A stretch of DNA of 64,000 nucleotides, from assembly GCA_965201045.1 (NCBI GenBank), contig OZ241746.1, forward strand, positions 2,852,001 to 2,916,000, read 5' to 3'. The translations under genes and the position numbers were made by a program. How positions within the stretch are numbered: position 1 is the stretch's first letter; every line of letters begins with the position of its first letter. Positions 20,035 to 28,461 of this stretch are shown in pieces. The DNA is from JAPORK01 sp026710285 (GTDB lineage: Bacteria > Pseudomonadota > Gammaproteobacteria > Pseudomonadales > Endozoicomonadaceae). The notes below the pieces were generated by a model, which was not told the DNA's origin, searched no databases, and worked only from the letters and a program-made list of their open reading frames with translations.

Positions 20035-21093
20035 ATGTCAGTGGCAGTAAAACTGTGTAGAGAAACAATAAAAAAGCTAACACCGTACGCTTCAGCCAGA
20101 CGTATTGGCGGAACAGGCGATATCTGGATTAATGCGAATGAGGCACCCGACAATCACTGTGTCACCATGGAGCTGACGGCACTGAACCGTTATCCAGAAT
20201 TTCAGCCGCCTGACCTGTTGCATGCCTATAGCCGTTTTTGTCACCGTGCCGAAGAGCAAATTTTGATCACCCGTGGAGCTGATGAAGGCATTGAATTACT
20301 TATCCGTACCTTCTGTGAGCCGGGTCAAGACTATGTTGCTTTTTGTCCACCTACTTATGGCATGTACGCTATCAGTGCTGAAACCTGTGGGGTCACTGTT
20401 AAAAAACGACCAACAGACAAGCAATTTGCATTCCCTTTTGATGAGCTGTACAGCATGGATGAGCAGTGTAAGATACTGTTTTTGTGCCATCCTAACAACC
20501 CTACCGGAACCTTAACTGATAAAGGTAAACTGGAAACCTTACTAAAAAAGAGGCAGGGTAAAACGTTGGTTGTTGTGGATGAAGCTTATATTGAGTTTTG
20601 TGCTGAGTATGATGTAAGCGATCTGATTATGGAATATGATAATTTGGTGGTTTTACGTACACTTTCCAAAGCCTTTGGACTGGCTGCACTGCGCTGCGGG
20701 TTTGTGCTTGCACAACCTGAGATTATTGAATGTCTTAAAAAAGTAATCGCACCCTATCCGGTACCGGGTCCTGTGGCCAGTATTGCTGCTCAGGCACTTT
20801 CTGATACAGGGTTACGTATCATGCAGGAGCGTGTCGGTGCAGTCAATACAACAAAACAGCATTTTACTGCAGCGGTTGCATCACTATCATGCACAGAGGC
20901 AATCATTCCAGGTGCAGGAAACTTTATTACAGTACGTTTTAAAGAGGCAAAAAAAATCTGGCAGGCACTACAGCAAGCCAATATTATTGCCAGAGATGTT
21001 TCACATTATCTTTATCTTGAAGATTGTATTCGCTTTACGATAGGTTCTGCTGAAGAGATGGCTAAAGTAGCCTCGGTGTTACAACAACAATAA
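20035..21093 (+). CDS. hisC: Histidinol-phosphate aminotransferase
   Basis: This 352-residue class I/II PLP-dependent aminotransferase converts imidazole-acetol phosphate to histidinol phosphate. K212 in TLSKAFGLAALRCG is the PLP lysine. Other family marks are HPNNPTG and VVDEAYIEF. The ATG begins immediately after the hisD stop codon, with a purine-rich GAGGGGGAAA in front of it. The length is normal for HisC. Confidence 0.96.
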   Translation: MSVAVKLCRETIKKLTPYASARRIGGTGDIWINANEAPDNHCVTMELTALNRYPEFQPPDLLHAYSRFCHRAEEQILITRGADEGIELLIRTFCEPGQDYVAFCPPTYGMYAISAETCGVTVKKRPTDKQFAFPFDELYSMDEQCKILFLCHPNNPTGTLTDKGKLETLLKKRQGKTLVVVDEAYIEFCAEYDVSDLIMEYDNLVVLRTLSKAFGLAALRCGFVLAQPEIIECLKKVIAPYPVPGPVASIAAQALSDTGLRIMQERVGAVNTTKQHFTAAVASLSCTEAIIPGAGNFITVRFKEAKKIWQALQQANIIARDVSHYLYLEDCIRFTIGSAEEMAKVASVLQQQ

Positions 21094-21122
21094 ACGATAC
21101 AGAAGTATGAGGAGAACAAGTC

Positions 21123-22190
21123 ATGGGCAAAGCTTATTTATTTATTGACCGTGATGGCACCCTGATTGAAGAACCGGTGGAGGATAAACAGGTAGACTCT
21201 TTGCAGAAACTTCGCTATGAACCTGTGGTGATACCGGCATTACTTGCACTGCAAGAAGCAGGCTTCACACTGGTTATGGTTTCAAATCAGGATGGACTGG
21301 GCACGGCTTCTTTTCCACAAAAGCAGTTTGATCTGCCCCATCATGCGATGATGGACCTGTTTAAATCACAAGGTATTGTTTTTGAAGATGTGTTAATTTG
21401 TCCACATTTCTCCGGAGAAAACTGTACCTGCCGTAAGCCTGCGCTGGGGTTGGTTAAGCATTACCTGCAAAAAGGCTGTGTTGATTTTACCCATTCCTAT
21501 GTTATTGGCGACCGGGAGACCGATGTGCAACTGGCAAATAACATGGGTCTGCGTGGTATTCGCTATGATCGCAAGACAATGGACTGGAAACAGATCTGTC
21601 GCGAGTTAACCGAACAGCATCGTGTTGCCGGATTAGAACGCCATACAGAAGAAACTGATATTGCGATAAAGGTTGATTTAGACTCAACGGGTAATAACCA
21701 AATTGAAACGGGTATTCCTTTCTTTGATCATATGCTGGATCAAATTGCAGTACATGGTCATTTTTCTCTGCAACTAAAATGTAAAGGTGATTTACATGTT
21801 GATGATCATCATACCATTGAAGATTGTGGGCTAGCACTTGGCGCAACACTAAAGAAGGCATTGGGATATAAAAAAGGTATCCACCGTTTTGGTTTTGTAC
21901 TGCCTATGGATGAAACCGAAGCACACTGTTCGCTTGATCTGTGTGGTCGTCCGTATCTGGTCTTTAATGTGAGTTTTTCCCGGGAGTTTGTCGGTGGTAT
22001 GGCGACAGAAATGGTTTCACATTTTTTCCGTTCTTTCAGTGATGGATTGCGCTGTACACTTCATCTCAAAAGTGAAGGGGATAATACCCATCATCTGGTG
22101 GAAAGTCTTTTTAAAAGTCTGGGTCGTAGTTTAAGACAGGCATTTAAACGGGAAGGTAACGAAGTACCGAGTAGCAAGGGGGTTTTGTAA
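21123..22190 (+). CDS. hisB: Bifunctional histidinol-phosphatase / imidazoleglycerol-phosphate dehydratase
   Basis: This 355-residue fusion has the same length as E. coli HisB. The N-terminal HAD phosphatase (about 1-165) has the DxDGT motif FIDRDGTLIEEP (D9, D11) and a Cys/His zinc site (CPHFSGENCTCRKPALG). The C-terminal dehydratase domain (about 168-355) has the two His clusters FFDHMLDQIAVHG and DDHHTIEDCGLALG. The fusion is typical of gammaproteobacteria and helps place the organism. A GAGGAGAA ribosome binding site lies about eight bases before the start. Confidence 0.97.
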   Translation: MGKAYLFIDRDGTLIEEPVEDKQVDSLQKLRYEPVVIPALLALQEAGFTLVMVSNQDGLGTASFPQKQFDLPHHAMMDLFKSQGIVFEDVLICPHFSGENCTCRKPALGLVKHYLQKGCVDFTHSYVIGDRETDVQLANNMGLRGIRYDRKTMDWKQICRELTEQHRVAGLERHTEETDIAIKVDLDSTGNNQIETGIPFFDHMLDQIAVHGHFSLQLKCKGDLHVDDHHTIEDCGLALGATLKKALGYKKGIHRFGFVLPMDETEAHCSLDLCGRPYLVFNVSFSREFVGGMATEMVSHFFRSFSDGLRCTLHLKSEGDNTHHLVESLFKSLGRSLRQAFKREGNEVPSSKGVL

Positions 22191-22198
22191 ACACAATT

Positions 22199-22813
22199 AT
22201 GACGCAAACATTACAGCACAGAGGTACGGTTATTATCGATACCCGGTGCGCAAATCTCTCATCGGTCTATTTTGCTTTACAACGTATTGGTGATCATCCT
22301 GTTATCAGTACCGATCCTGAACAGTTAAAACAAGCTGATCGTCTTATTCTGCCTGGTGTTGGTAATGCGCAGGCAGCTATGCAACAGCTGGAGCGAATGA
22401 ATCTGATCAGCTGTATTACAGAATTGACACAACCCGTGCTTGGAATTTGTCTGGGCATGCAGTTAATGGGACGTTTTTCTGTAGAAGGTCACTGTAGTTT
22501 GCTGGGAATAATTAAAGATAATGTCGTCAGTTTACAGCGAACTGCCGATATACGGCTACCGCACATGGGTTGGAACTGTATTGACTATCATCACGAGCAT
22601 CCACTGCTGTCTCATATAGGCAGAGGGAGTTACTTTTATTTTGTACATAGCTATGCTTATCCTGAAAGTAACAAGTACACAGTGGCGACCTGCGAGCATG
22701 GTCAGCGCTTTTCTGCTATTGTGCAAAAAGATAATTTTATCGGTGTGCAGTTTCATCCGGAGCGTTCCGGTGCTGCGGGAGAGCAGCTATTAAAAAATTT
22801 TCTCAGACTATAA
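22199..22813 (+). CDS. hisH: Imidazole glycerol phosphate synthase, glutaminase subunit
   Basis: This is a 204-residue class I glutamine amidotransferase. It releases ammonia from glutamine and passes it to HisF, with which it forms the IGP synthase complex. The catalytic triad is C84 (LGICLGMQLMG), H186 and E188 (VQFHPERSG). The N-terminus is a few residues longer than in E. coli (TVIIDTRCANLSSV begins at about residue 10). It starts 8 bp after hisB. Confidence 0.96.
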   Translation: MTQTLQHRGTVIIDTRCANLSSVYFALQRIGDHPVISTDPEQLKQADRLILPGVGNAQAAMQQLERMNLISCITELTQPVLGICLGMQLMGRFSVEGHCSLLGIIKDNVVSLQRTADIRLPHMGWNCIDYHHEHPLLSHIGRGSYFYFVHSYAYPESNKYTVATCEHGQRFSAIVQKDNFIGVQFHPERSGAAGEQLLKNFLRL

Positions 22814-22842
22814 ACTAATAATAACTTTCAATAATAAATATT

Positions 22843-23577
22843 ATGATTATACCTTCTGTCGATTTAATAAACGGGCAGGTTGTCCGTTTATACCAGGGTG
22901 ATTACACAAAACAGACCGTCTATACGTCGGATCCTGTTGATCTATTTAAAAGCTGGATTGATCAGGGCGCCAGCCGTTTACATCTGGTGGACCTTACCGG
23001 TGCAGAGCACCCTGAAAAACGTCAAATCACCTTTATTGAAAACATCCTTACTCATCTTCCTGCCAGTATTCAGGTAGGTGGTGGTATTCGTACAACAGCA
23101 GATATTGCCGCTTTATTCAGTGCAGGTGCACAACGTGTTGTTTTGGGTTCTGTTGCTGTAACTGAACCTGAGAAGGTCAGAGAGTGGTTAACCCGCTGGG
23201 GAGGAGAGGCTATTGTTCTGGCACTGGATGTTCGCATTCATCAGTCACAAAAGATGGTAGCCATAAATGGCTGGAAAAAAGACAGTCAAAAAACGTTGGA
23301 ATCGGTCATGCAATATTATGCAAACAGCGAACTCAAACATGTACTTTGTACCGATATTTCCAGAGACGGCGCATTAGCAGGTAGTAATGTTGCGTTGTAT
23401 AAAACGTTGGCTGAACAATATCCTGATATCGCCTGGCAGGCTTCAGGGGGGGTAAGTGACCTTGCGCACATTGCATCACTTAAACAAAGTGGTGTTGCCG
23501 CTGTTATTACCGGTAGAGCACTACTGGAAAAAAAATTCACTTATAAAGAGGCATTGCAATGTTGGCAAAACGCATAA
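22843..23577 (+). CDS. hisA: ProFAR isomerase (phosphoribosylformimino-AICAR-P isomerase)
   Basis: This 244-residue (beta-alpha)8-barrel isomerase carries the two family catalytic aspartates: D7 (MIIPSVDLINGQVVRL) and D129 (LALDVRI). Phosphate-binding segments QVGGGIRT and ASGGVSDL are present. Its last 19 bases overlap the start of hisF, so the two barrels are translationally coupled. Confidence 0.96.
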   Translation: MIIPSVDLINGQVVRLYQGDYTKQTVYTSDPVDLFKSWIDQGASRLHLVDLTGAEHPEKRQITFIENILTHLPASIQVGGGIRTTADIAALFSAGAQRVVLGSVAVTEPEKVREWLTRWGGEAIVLALDVRIHQSQKMVAINGWKKDSQKTLESVMQYYANSELKHVLCTDISRDGALAGSNVALYKTLAEQYPDIAWQASGGVSDLAHIASLKQSGVAAVITGRALLEKKFTYKEALQCWQNA

Positions 23578-24335
23578 TTCCCTGTCTGGATGTAAAAGAG
23601 GGTCAGGTCGTCAAAGGTGTTCGCTTTCGTGATCATGAAATCATGGGTGACATTGTACCTTTAGCAAAGCGTTATGCCGATGAAGGGGCTGATGAACTGA
23701 CTTTTTATGATATTACCGCATCAGCACACCGGCGGGTGGTTGCATCAACATGGATCAAAAGCGTTGCAGAAGCGATCAATATTCCTTTCTGTGTTGCTGG
23801 TGGTATTCACTCTGTAGAGGAGGCGGCAAAAATTTTAGCCAGTGGGGCAGATAAAATTTCTGTCAATTCACCGGCGTTGAGCTGTCCACAATTAATTACT
23901 GATCTGGCAAATCAGTTTGGTAAGCAGTGTGTTGTTGTAGGTATTGACAGTTATTTTGATCAGGTAACCGGTGAGTATACAGTTCATCAGTATACCGGTG
24001 ATCCTGAAGCGACCCGACAAACGCAATGGAAAACAGTGGACTGGGTAAAAGAAGTCCAGCGCCTTGGAGCGGGTGAAATTGTCTTAAATACCATGAATCA
24101 GGATGGCGTTCGCAATGGCTATGATATAAAGCAGCTGCAACAAGTACGTGCCTGTTGCCGTATACCGCTGATCGCTTCAGGAGGAGCAGGAACCGCAGCT
24201 CATTTTGCTGAAGTGTTTGAACAGACCGATGTGGACGGCGCACTGGCTGCTTCAGTTTTTCATAAAGGTCTCATTGCAATTGATCAGTTAAAAACATGGC
24301 TTAACACCCAATCTATTAAGGTTCGGCTGATATGA
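23559..24335 (+). CDS. hisF: Imidazole glycerol phosphate synthase, cyclase subunit
   Basis: This 258-residue barrel uses ammonia delivered by HisH to form imidazole glycerol phosphate and AICAR. D11 (RIIPCLDVKEGQVVKG) and D130 (VVVGIDSYF) are the catalytic aspartates. CVAGGIHSVEEA and ASGGAGTAAHF form the phosphate sites. It overlaps hisA by 19 bp at its start and hisI by 4 bp at its end. Confidence 0.97.
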   Translation: MLAKRIIPCLDVKEGQVVKGVRFRDHEIMGDIVPLAKRYADEGADELTFYDITASAHRRVVASTWIKSVAEAINIPFCVAGGIHSVEEAAKILASGADKISVNSPALSCPQLITDLANQFGKQCVVVGIDSYFDQVTGEYTVHQYTGDPEATRQTQWKTVDWVKEVQRLGAGEIVLNTMNQDGVRNGYDIKQLQQVRACCRIPLIASGGAGTAAHFAEVFEQTDVDGALAASVFHKGLIAIDQLKTWLNTQSIKVRLI

Positions 24336-24964
24336 TAGTAACAGAAAAGATACTGGAAAAACTTGACTGGAACAAAGCAGCAGGTCTGTTGCCGGCTATT
24401 GTTCAGGATGATACAACAGGTCAGGTATTAATGATGGCCTGGATGAATAAAGAGTCACTAAAGATAACACTACAAACTGGTAAAGCCACTTTTTTTTCCC
24501 GCAGCCGTCAGTGTCTGTGGTGTAAAGGCGAGACTTCCGGCAATACGCTGTTTATTAAAGAAATTACTGCAGACTGTGATCAGGATACACTACTGTTACT
24601 GGCAGAAGCCGCAGGGCCTGCCTGTCATAAAGGAACTGTAAGTTGCTGGAATGACAGTAGAGAACCTGCGTTTACTTTTCTGAAAAAACTGGATCAATTG
24701 CTGGAGAGCAAAAAGAATGATTCAGCTGGAAAAAGTTATACAGCGTCACTTTATCAGCAGGGAATAAAGCGAATAGCACAAAAGGTGGGAGAGGAAGGTG
24801 TAGAAACAGCATTGGCAGCGATGACAGGTGATCACGCTGAAATCATTAATGAATCCGCTGACCTGCTCTATCATCTGATGGTTTTACTAAGAGCACAACA
24901 ATTATCAGTGGAAGATGTCATTGATTGTTTAGAAAAACGACATATGACTTCAAACAAAAGATGA
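24332..24964 (+). CDS. hisI: Bifunctional phosphoribosyl-AMP cyclohydrolase / phosphoribosyl-ATP pyrophosphatase
   Basis: This 210-residue HisIE fusion performs steps two and three of the pathway. The HisI half (about 1-115) has MMAWMNKESL, FFSRSRQCLWCKGETSGN and the zinc-binding segment DCDQDTLLLLAEAAGPACHKG. The HisE half has the acidic EEGVETALAA and ESADLLYHLMVLL. The start overlaps the hisF stop as ATGA. It is the last gene of the operon. A weak GACAC/GTGTC hairpin lies at 24980-25012, ahead of ATTTTTTA, and may be the terminator. Confidence 0.96.
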   Translation: MIVTEKILEKLDWNKAAGLLPAIVQDDTTGQVLMMAWMNKESLKITLQTGKATFFSRSRQCLWCKGETSGNTLFIKEITADCDQDTLLLLAEAAGPACHKGTVSCWNDSREPAFTFLKKLDQLLESKKNDSAGKSYTASLYQQGIKRIAQKVGEEGVETALAAMTGDHAEIINESADLLYHLMVLLRAQQLSVEDVIDCLEKRHMTSNKR

Positions 24965-25335
24965 TCATTCAATTTATCTGACACACAGTAAAACTCAGTC
25001 CTTTCGGGTGTCTCGTAATCATATTTTTTAGAGGCTGACTTTTATCCCGGCAGATTTATCTCCTCCTGAAGATATCAATCTTTACTAAACACACCGTGGG
25101 CTGAGCCTGTCAAAGCTCAATTGCTTTTTTTTCCAGGCTTCGACAAGCTCAGCCAGCGGACATCGTTGTATTGGAATTATATGAAAGCTGATATTATCTG
25201 AGTTCACCTGTACTGGTTTATTTATTTCCCCGGATAATATTAATTTCCATTGAAATATTTGTGTATAAAAGACAAGGGAAGTACGGGGTAAAAGCCTTGC
25301 CTTACCCGATGTAATTTTTAACAATTTAAGCAAAA
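24965..25335. repeat. Intergenic region with REP-like palindrome and a second dispersed repeat
   Basis: No gene is supported here. Positions 25099-25116 and 25137-25154 form a long near-perfect inverted repeat around GGCTGAGC-TGTC-AAGC, a REP-like palindrome. The stretch leading into it (25077-25117) recurs at 48691-48732. A separate ~75-bp stretch, 25187-25263 (ACTGGTTTATT-ATTTCCCC-GATAATATTAATTT), recurs at 40920-40994. Confidence 0.65.
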
Positions 25336-25385
25336 TTCCCCCCGCATAACAGCTTTGCTGTTTGGGGATGGGATGGATAGCGTTG

Positions 25386-25886
25386 TTAGTTTTCTGATCT
25401 TTTCTGTTTCTGTATGTACTCTTTTAGTATTTCAAGCGGGGCTCCGCCCGCAGTGATCAGGCAATACGCCCTTGTCCACAAAACGGGCTTTTTCCAGTAG
25501 TGGCTCTTCAGGTGGTTAGCAAACTCTTTCCTGATGAGCCGACTGGTGACTGTTTTCAGGTTGTTGACAAACTTGCTTGGCGTGATTGTAGGGTGAAAGT
25601 CCAGGAAGAGGTGAACATGATCTGCTTCTCCATCAAACTCATCCAGCCCAACCTCCCACTTTTTACAAAGGCGGAGACAAATTTCTTTGAACCGATCGAG
25701 CATTGTTACCGAAAGACACTTTCTTCGATATTTCGTAACTAACATTAAATGGTATTTTAGCTTGTAACAGCAGTGATAATGTGCTTTCGTACATTGACAC
25801 CAATTGATTTTTTTGATAGTATACGCCCATGAGAGCTTACAAGTACAGAATTTATCCGAACAAGAAACAAGAATTGTTGTTGACAC
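25386..25886 (-). CDS. tnpA: IS200-like Y1 transposase TnpA (start uncertain)
   Basis: This single-strand transposase has the HUH motif HVHLFL and the nucleophile Tyr in LKEYIQKQ near the C-terminus. The conserved core begins near HYHCCYKLKYHLMLVTKYRRK. No ATG, GTG or TTG lies at the usual place just before this core. I give the GTG at 25886, which would overlap tnpB by 58 bp; the next in-frame ATG (25745) would cut into the core. The 5' end may therefore be damaged or use a rare start. Catalytic residues look intact. Confidence 0.7.
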   Translation of the reverse strand: MSTTILVSCSDKFCTCKLSWAYTIKKINWCQCTKAHYHCCYKLKYHLMLVTKYRRKCLSVTMLDRFKEICLRLCKKWEVGLDEFDGEADHVHLFLDFHPTITPSKFVNNLKTVTSRLIRKEFANHLKSHYWKKPVLWTRAYCLITAGGAPLEILKEYIQKQKRSEN

Positions 25887-27061
25887 AACACTTCGGTTGC
25901 TCTCGCCATGTGTATAACTGGGCACTATCTGAAAAAGAAAAACACTACAAGGAAACCGGGAAGAGCCTTTCAAAACGCAACCTTCAGGATAGATTGGTTA
26001 CCAGCAAAAAAGGAGACAAACCCTGGTTAAACAAAGTAAACAGCCAAAGCCTTCTGGCATCGTTAGCTAATCTGGATAAGGCTTTCTCTAATTTTTTCAA
26101 TGGGCAGGCAAAATTCCCACGATTCAAAAGTAAGTATGCAGGTTGGCAATCCTTCCAGTGTCCTCAAAACGTCTCGGCAAACTTTGAAAGCAACACGGTT
26201 GATTTACCAAAGATAAAAGGAATAAAATCCAGGTTACACCGAGGTTTTGAAGGGAAGATCAAAACAGTTACAATAAAGCGCTCACCTTCAGGGAAGTTTT
26301 TTGCAAGTGTTCTTGTAGACGAGCAAGTACATATACCTATACCGGTAACAGTTGATTCTGAATACACGCTTGGTTTAGATGTTGGTCTTGAGCACATGCT
26401 AATAGACAGCCATGGAAAAAAGACAGAGAACCCACGGTTTCTCAAAGATTCCCTGAATAGTCTTGCTGTTGAACAAAGAAGGCTGTCCAGAAAAAAACAA
26501 GATTCTTCAAACAGAGCGAAACAAAGGCGAAGGGTAGCAACTGTACACGAGAAAGTGTCAAATCGCCGCTACGATTTCATTCAAAAAGAAACGGCAGCAC
26601 TGGTCAACAAAAGCCACGTGACCACATTTGCCGTTGAAGACCTGAATATCAAAGGTATGGTAAAAAACTGCAAGCTGTCCAGAGCCATCAACGATGTGAG
26701 TTGGGGCACGTTTCTTTCTGTGTTGGAGTACAAGTGCCGATGGAACGGAAAAAACCTTGTCCGTATTGGTCGTTTCCAGCCCAGCTCAAAGCTTTGTAGT
26801 GAGTGCGGAATCAGGAAAGAAAAATTGCCCTTGTCTGTGAGGAGCTGGCAGTGTCAGCACTGTCAAACCCTACACGACAGAGACGTCAATGCAGCAAAAA
26901 ATATTAGAAATTTTGCTTTGGCTGATGCGCCGGGACACGGCGTTTGTGTAAAGAGTTCCTCTGTAGCAAAACCTGTCAGCCCAGGTGCTACAGCGAAAGG
27001 TGTTGAGGATTCTCAACATGGGTCGCAAGAAGCCCCCACTACAACCGCTCTTGCGGTTTAG
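25829..27061 (+). CDS. tnpB: TnpB RNA-guided nuclease of the IS605 element
   Basis: This 410-residue TnpB is a Cas12 ancestor: an RNA-guided DNA endonuclease that helps the element persist. It has the N-terminal RAYKYRIYPNKKQ helix-turn-helix segment. The RuvC acidic residues are in LGLDVGLEHML, FAVEDLNIKG and DRDVNAAKNI. The zinc ribbon is CSECG...CQHC. All three RuvC acidic residues are present, so it could be active. Its stop codon overlaps the right-end hairpin; in this family the guide (omega/re) RNA spans that end and reads into the flank. Confidence 0.92.
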   Translation: MRAYKYRIYPNKKQELLLTQHFGCSRHVYNWALSEKEKHYKETGKSLSKRNLQDRLVTSKKGDKPWLNKVNSQSLLASLANLDKAFSNFFNGQAKFPRFKSKYAGWQSFQCPQNVSANFESNTVDLPKIKGIKSRLHRGFEGKIKTVTIKRSPSGKFFASVLVDEQVHIPIPVTVDSEYTLGLDVGLEHMLIDSHGKKTENPRFLKDSLNSLAVEQRRLSRKKQDSSNRAKQRRRVATVHEKVSNRRYDFIQKETAALVNKSHVTTFAVEDLNIKGMVKNCKLSRAINDVSWGTFLSVLEYKCRWNGKNLVRIGRFQPSSKLCSECGIRKEKLPLSVRSWQCQHCQTLHDRDVNAAKNIRNFALADAPGHGVCVKSSSVAKPVSPGATAKGVEDSQHGSQEAPTTTALAV

Positions 27062-27108
27062 TGGTGGGAGTGTGTCACGCATTATCTGTCTATTAAAAGT
27101 AAGGACTT

Positions 27109-28173
27109 TTATTCCATCAAAACCTCTGAGCTGGGCTCTGTTGAAGTTGTCATTGTGTTTTCAGATGGTTCCTCATAACCATATCCCATTCTGTACAGAG
27201 AAAAAAGACGTTTTGATCGGATATCCTGATTTATATCTACAAAACTTGAAAACATGGTCAGCTGTTCTGAAAAAGAAGGTTCTTTCTTTTGTGCTAAAAA
27301 TATTTTTTTCAGTTTCTCTGGCACGAGCGATATTTTTTTCAGCTTCTTCCATCCTGAAAATGTTTGTTTCAGTTTCTGCCAGTCTGAAAATGTTTGTTTC
27401 AGTTTCTGCCAGTCTAAAAAAGAAAAACACTCAGCACTTGTTTGTGGAGGTGAATATTTCTCTGTGAACCAGGGTTTTCTTAAAAATGCTAAGATAATAG
27501 TTGCAACAGGATCTTGCTGTTTTGCACGTTGTTTCAGATCAAATAACATTCCTTCTACGGTTATTGTGAGCACTTTTATTTCATGATTACTATTTCTATA
27601 ATATAAAGGACCATAGTATTTTAATAGATAGTCGAACAGAGCATCTTCTTTGCCAGATGATACCTCTGGTTGATTAATTAAATAAATCACAGCATAAAAA
27701 GAAAGCATACCATTTGATTTTTTAGATGAAAAGTTATTGGCAGAAAACTTTGACTTAGGCTGTATCAGACCATATGGTTGATACTCCATCTGAAGATGAA
27801 GATCACTTTCAGATAATATGCTTGTTTCATCATCAGGTAATATGTTTGTTTCATCATCAACTGTATAGAAGGGTATGTTCGCAATATCAACGGGTGCATC
27901 TTTATGATACTTTTCTAAATAATTATATGTATCTGGTTGTTCATCTGCAGAATAAATTGCTTCTTCTGATTCATTTAAAGAATTTAGTAATACTGCGTAT
28001 TCGTATGATGTTTCAGTAGCTGTCACTCTCATTACATAAATAGATGTTATATACAGTGTTGTTATGAGTAGTTTACTAAAGTGGCAGTGAATAAAGTATT
28101 TGTTTAACGGTAAAAAACTACGAATCAGCGCATTATTATTTATTATATTATTTTTATGTGCTGTTATTTTCAT
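27109..28173 (-). CDS. Short member of a three-protein secreted family (truncated paralogue)
   Basis: This 354-residue protein is homologous over nearly its whole length to the N-terminal ~300 residues of the 1037-residue protein encoded upstream (28462-31575). Both share YHKDAPVDI, ALFDYLLKYYG, TITVEGML-DL-QRA and RLFSLYRMGYGYE. It has a hydrophobic export signal at about 28-52. It stops soon after the shared N-domain and lacks the Cys-rich region, right where the IS200/IS605 element abuts, so it is probably a truncation. Residues about 252-295 hold 10-residue repeats (DWQKLKQTFS) that are single in the paralogue. GAGGG before the ATG is a good ribosome binding site and the 5' UTR is shared with the paralogue. 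I recognise no known family. Confidence 0.8.
   Translation of the reverse strand: MKITAHKNNIINNNALIRSFLPLNKYFIHCHFSKLLITTLYITSIYVMRVTATETSYEYAVLLNSLNESEEAIYSADEQPDTYNYLEKYHKDAPVDIANIPFYTVDDETNILPDDETSILSESDLHLQMEYQPYGLIQPKSKFSANNFSSKKSNGMLSFYAVIYLINQPEVSSGKEDALFDYLLKYYGPLYYRNSNHEIKVLTITVEGMLFDLKQRAKQQDPVATIILAFLRKPWFTEKYSPPQTSAECFSFLDWQKLKQTFSDWQKLKQTFSGWKKLKKISLVPEKLKKIFLAQKKEPSFSEQLTMFSSFVDINQDIRSKRLFSLYRMGYGYEEPSENTMTTSTEPSSEVLME
27271..27420 (-). repeat. In-frame 30-bp tandem repeats
   Basis: Four units of exactly 30 bp (27301-27420, around CAGTTTCTGCCAGTCTGAAAA) plus one degenerate unit before them encode WxKLKxxFS-type decapeptides. Because the period is a multiple of three, copy number can change without a frameshift. 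Confidence 0.85.
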
Positions 28174-28241
28174 TGTATTGCCCTCTTTAATTATAAGTTT
28201 TTAATATAAAAGGCAAAATTTTGTAAGATTTTTACAAAAAC

Positions 28242-28250
28242 AGTATAGCA
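28242..28250 (-). promoter_or_regulatory. Extended -10 promoter element of the 354-residue gene
   Basis: Read on the minus strand, TGCTATACT is an extended -10 box about 70 bp before the ATG at 28173. The same sequence sits at nearly the same distance before the paralogue at 31575, within a conserved ~150-bp upstream region. That supports function. Confidence 0.5.
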
Positions 28251-28461
28251 GTAAAATTAACATAAACAATTTTAAATAAAAAATAACAGAGGTATTATTC
28301 TTTGCTAATATCTGAATAATAACTAATTTCGTATGTATGTTACTGGTCTGATTAATTCAAGCTACCTATCTATACAGATTACAATTAAAAGTAATTATAC
28401 GAGCATAGTTTGTTATATGCAGCAGTTATTTTTATTTCTTGCTGCATACAATAACTATTAT

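Larger units (their letters stand above)
25338..27080. mobile_element. IS200/IS605-family insertion sequence with divergent tnpA and tnpB
   Basis: A Y1 HUH transposase and a TnpB are arranged head to head, with subterminal hairpins at both sides. The left-end hairpin is AACAGC-TTT-GCTGTT (25348-25362), flanked by CCCCC and GGGG. The right-end hairpin is AACCGC-TCTT-GCGGTT (27043-27058), followed by TAGTGGTGGGAGTG, a typical right end of this family. The exact ends cannot be fixed without the target tetranucleotide; these elements make no target duplication. The right end lies about 30 bp from the stop codon of the 27109 gene. Confidence 0.88.

Noticed and set aside
21502..21861. Minus-strand frame of 119 codons inside hisB
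   Set aside because: It is antisense to a well-conserved enzyme gene, with no ribosome binding site and no recognisable product.
25085..25333. 82-codon minus-strand frame downstream of hisI
   Set aside because: It is made of dispersed intergenic repeats and a REP-like palindrome found elsewhere in non-coding DNA.
27301..27420. 30-bp direct repeats considered as a CRISPR array
   Set aside because: The repeats are contiguous without spacers and lie in frame inside a coding sequence; no cas genes are near.
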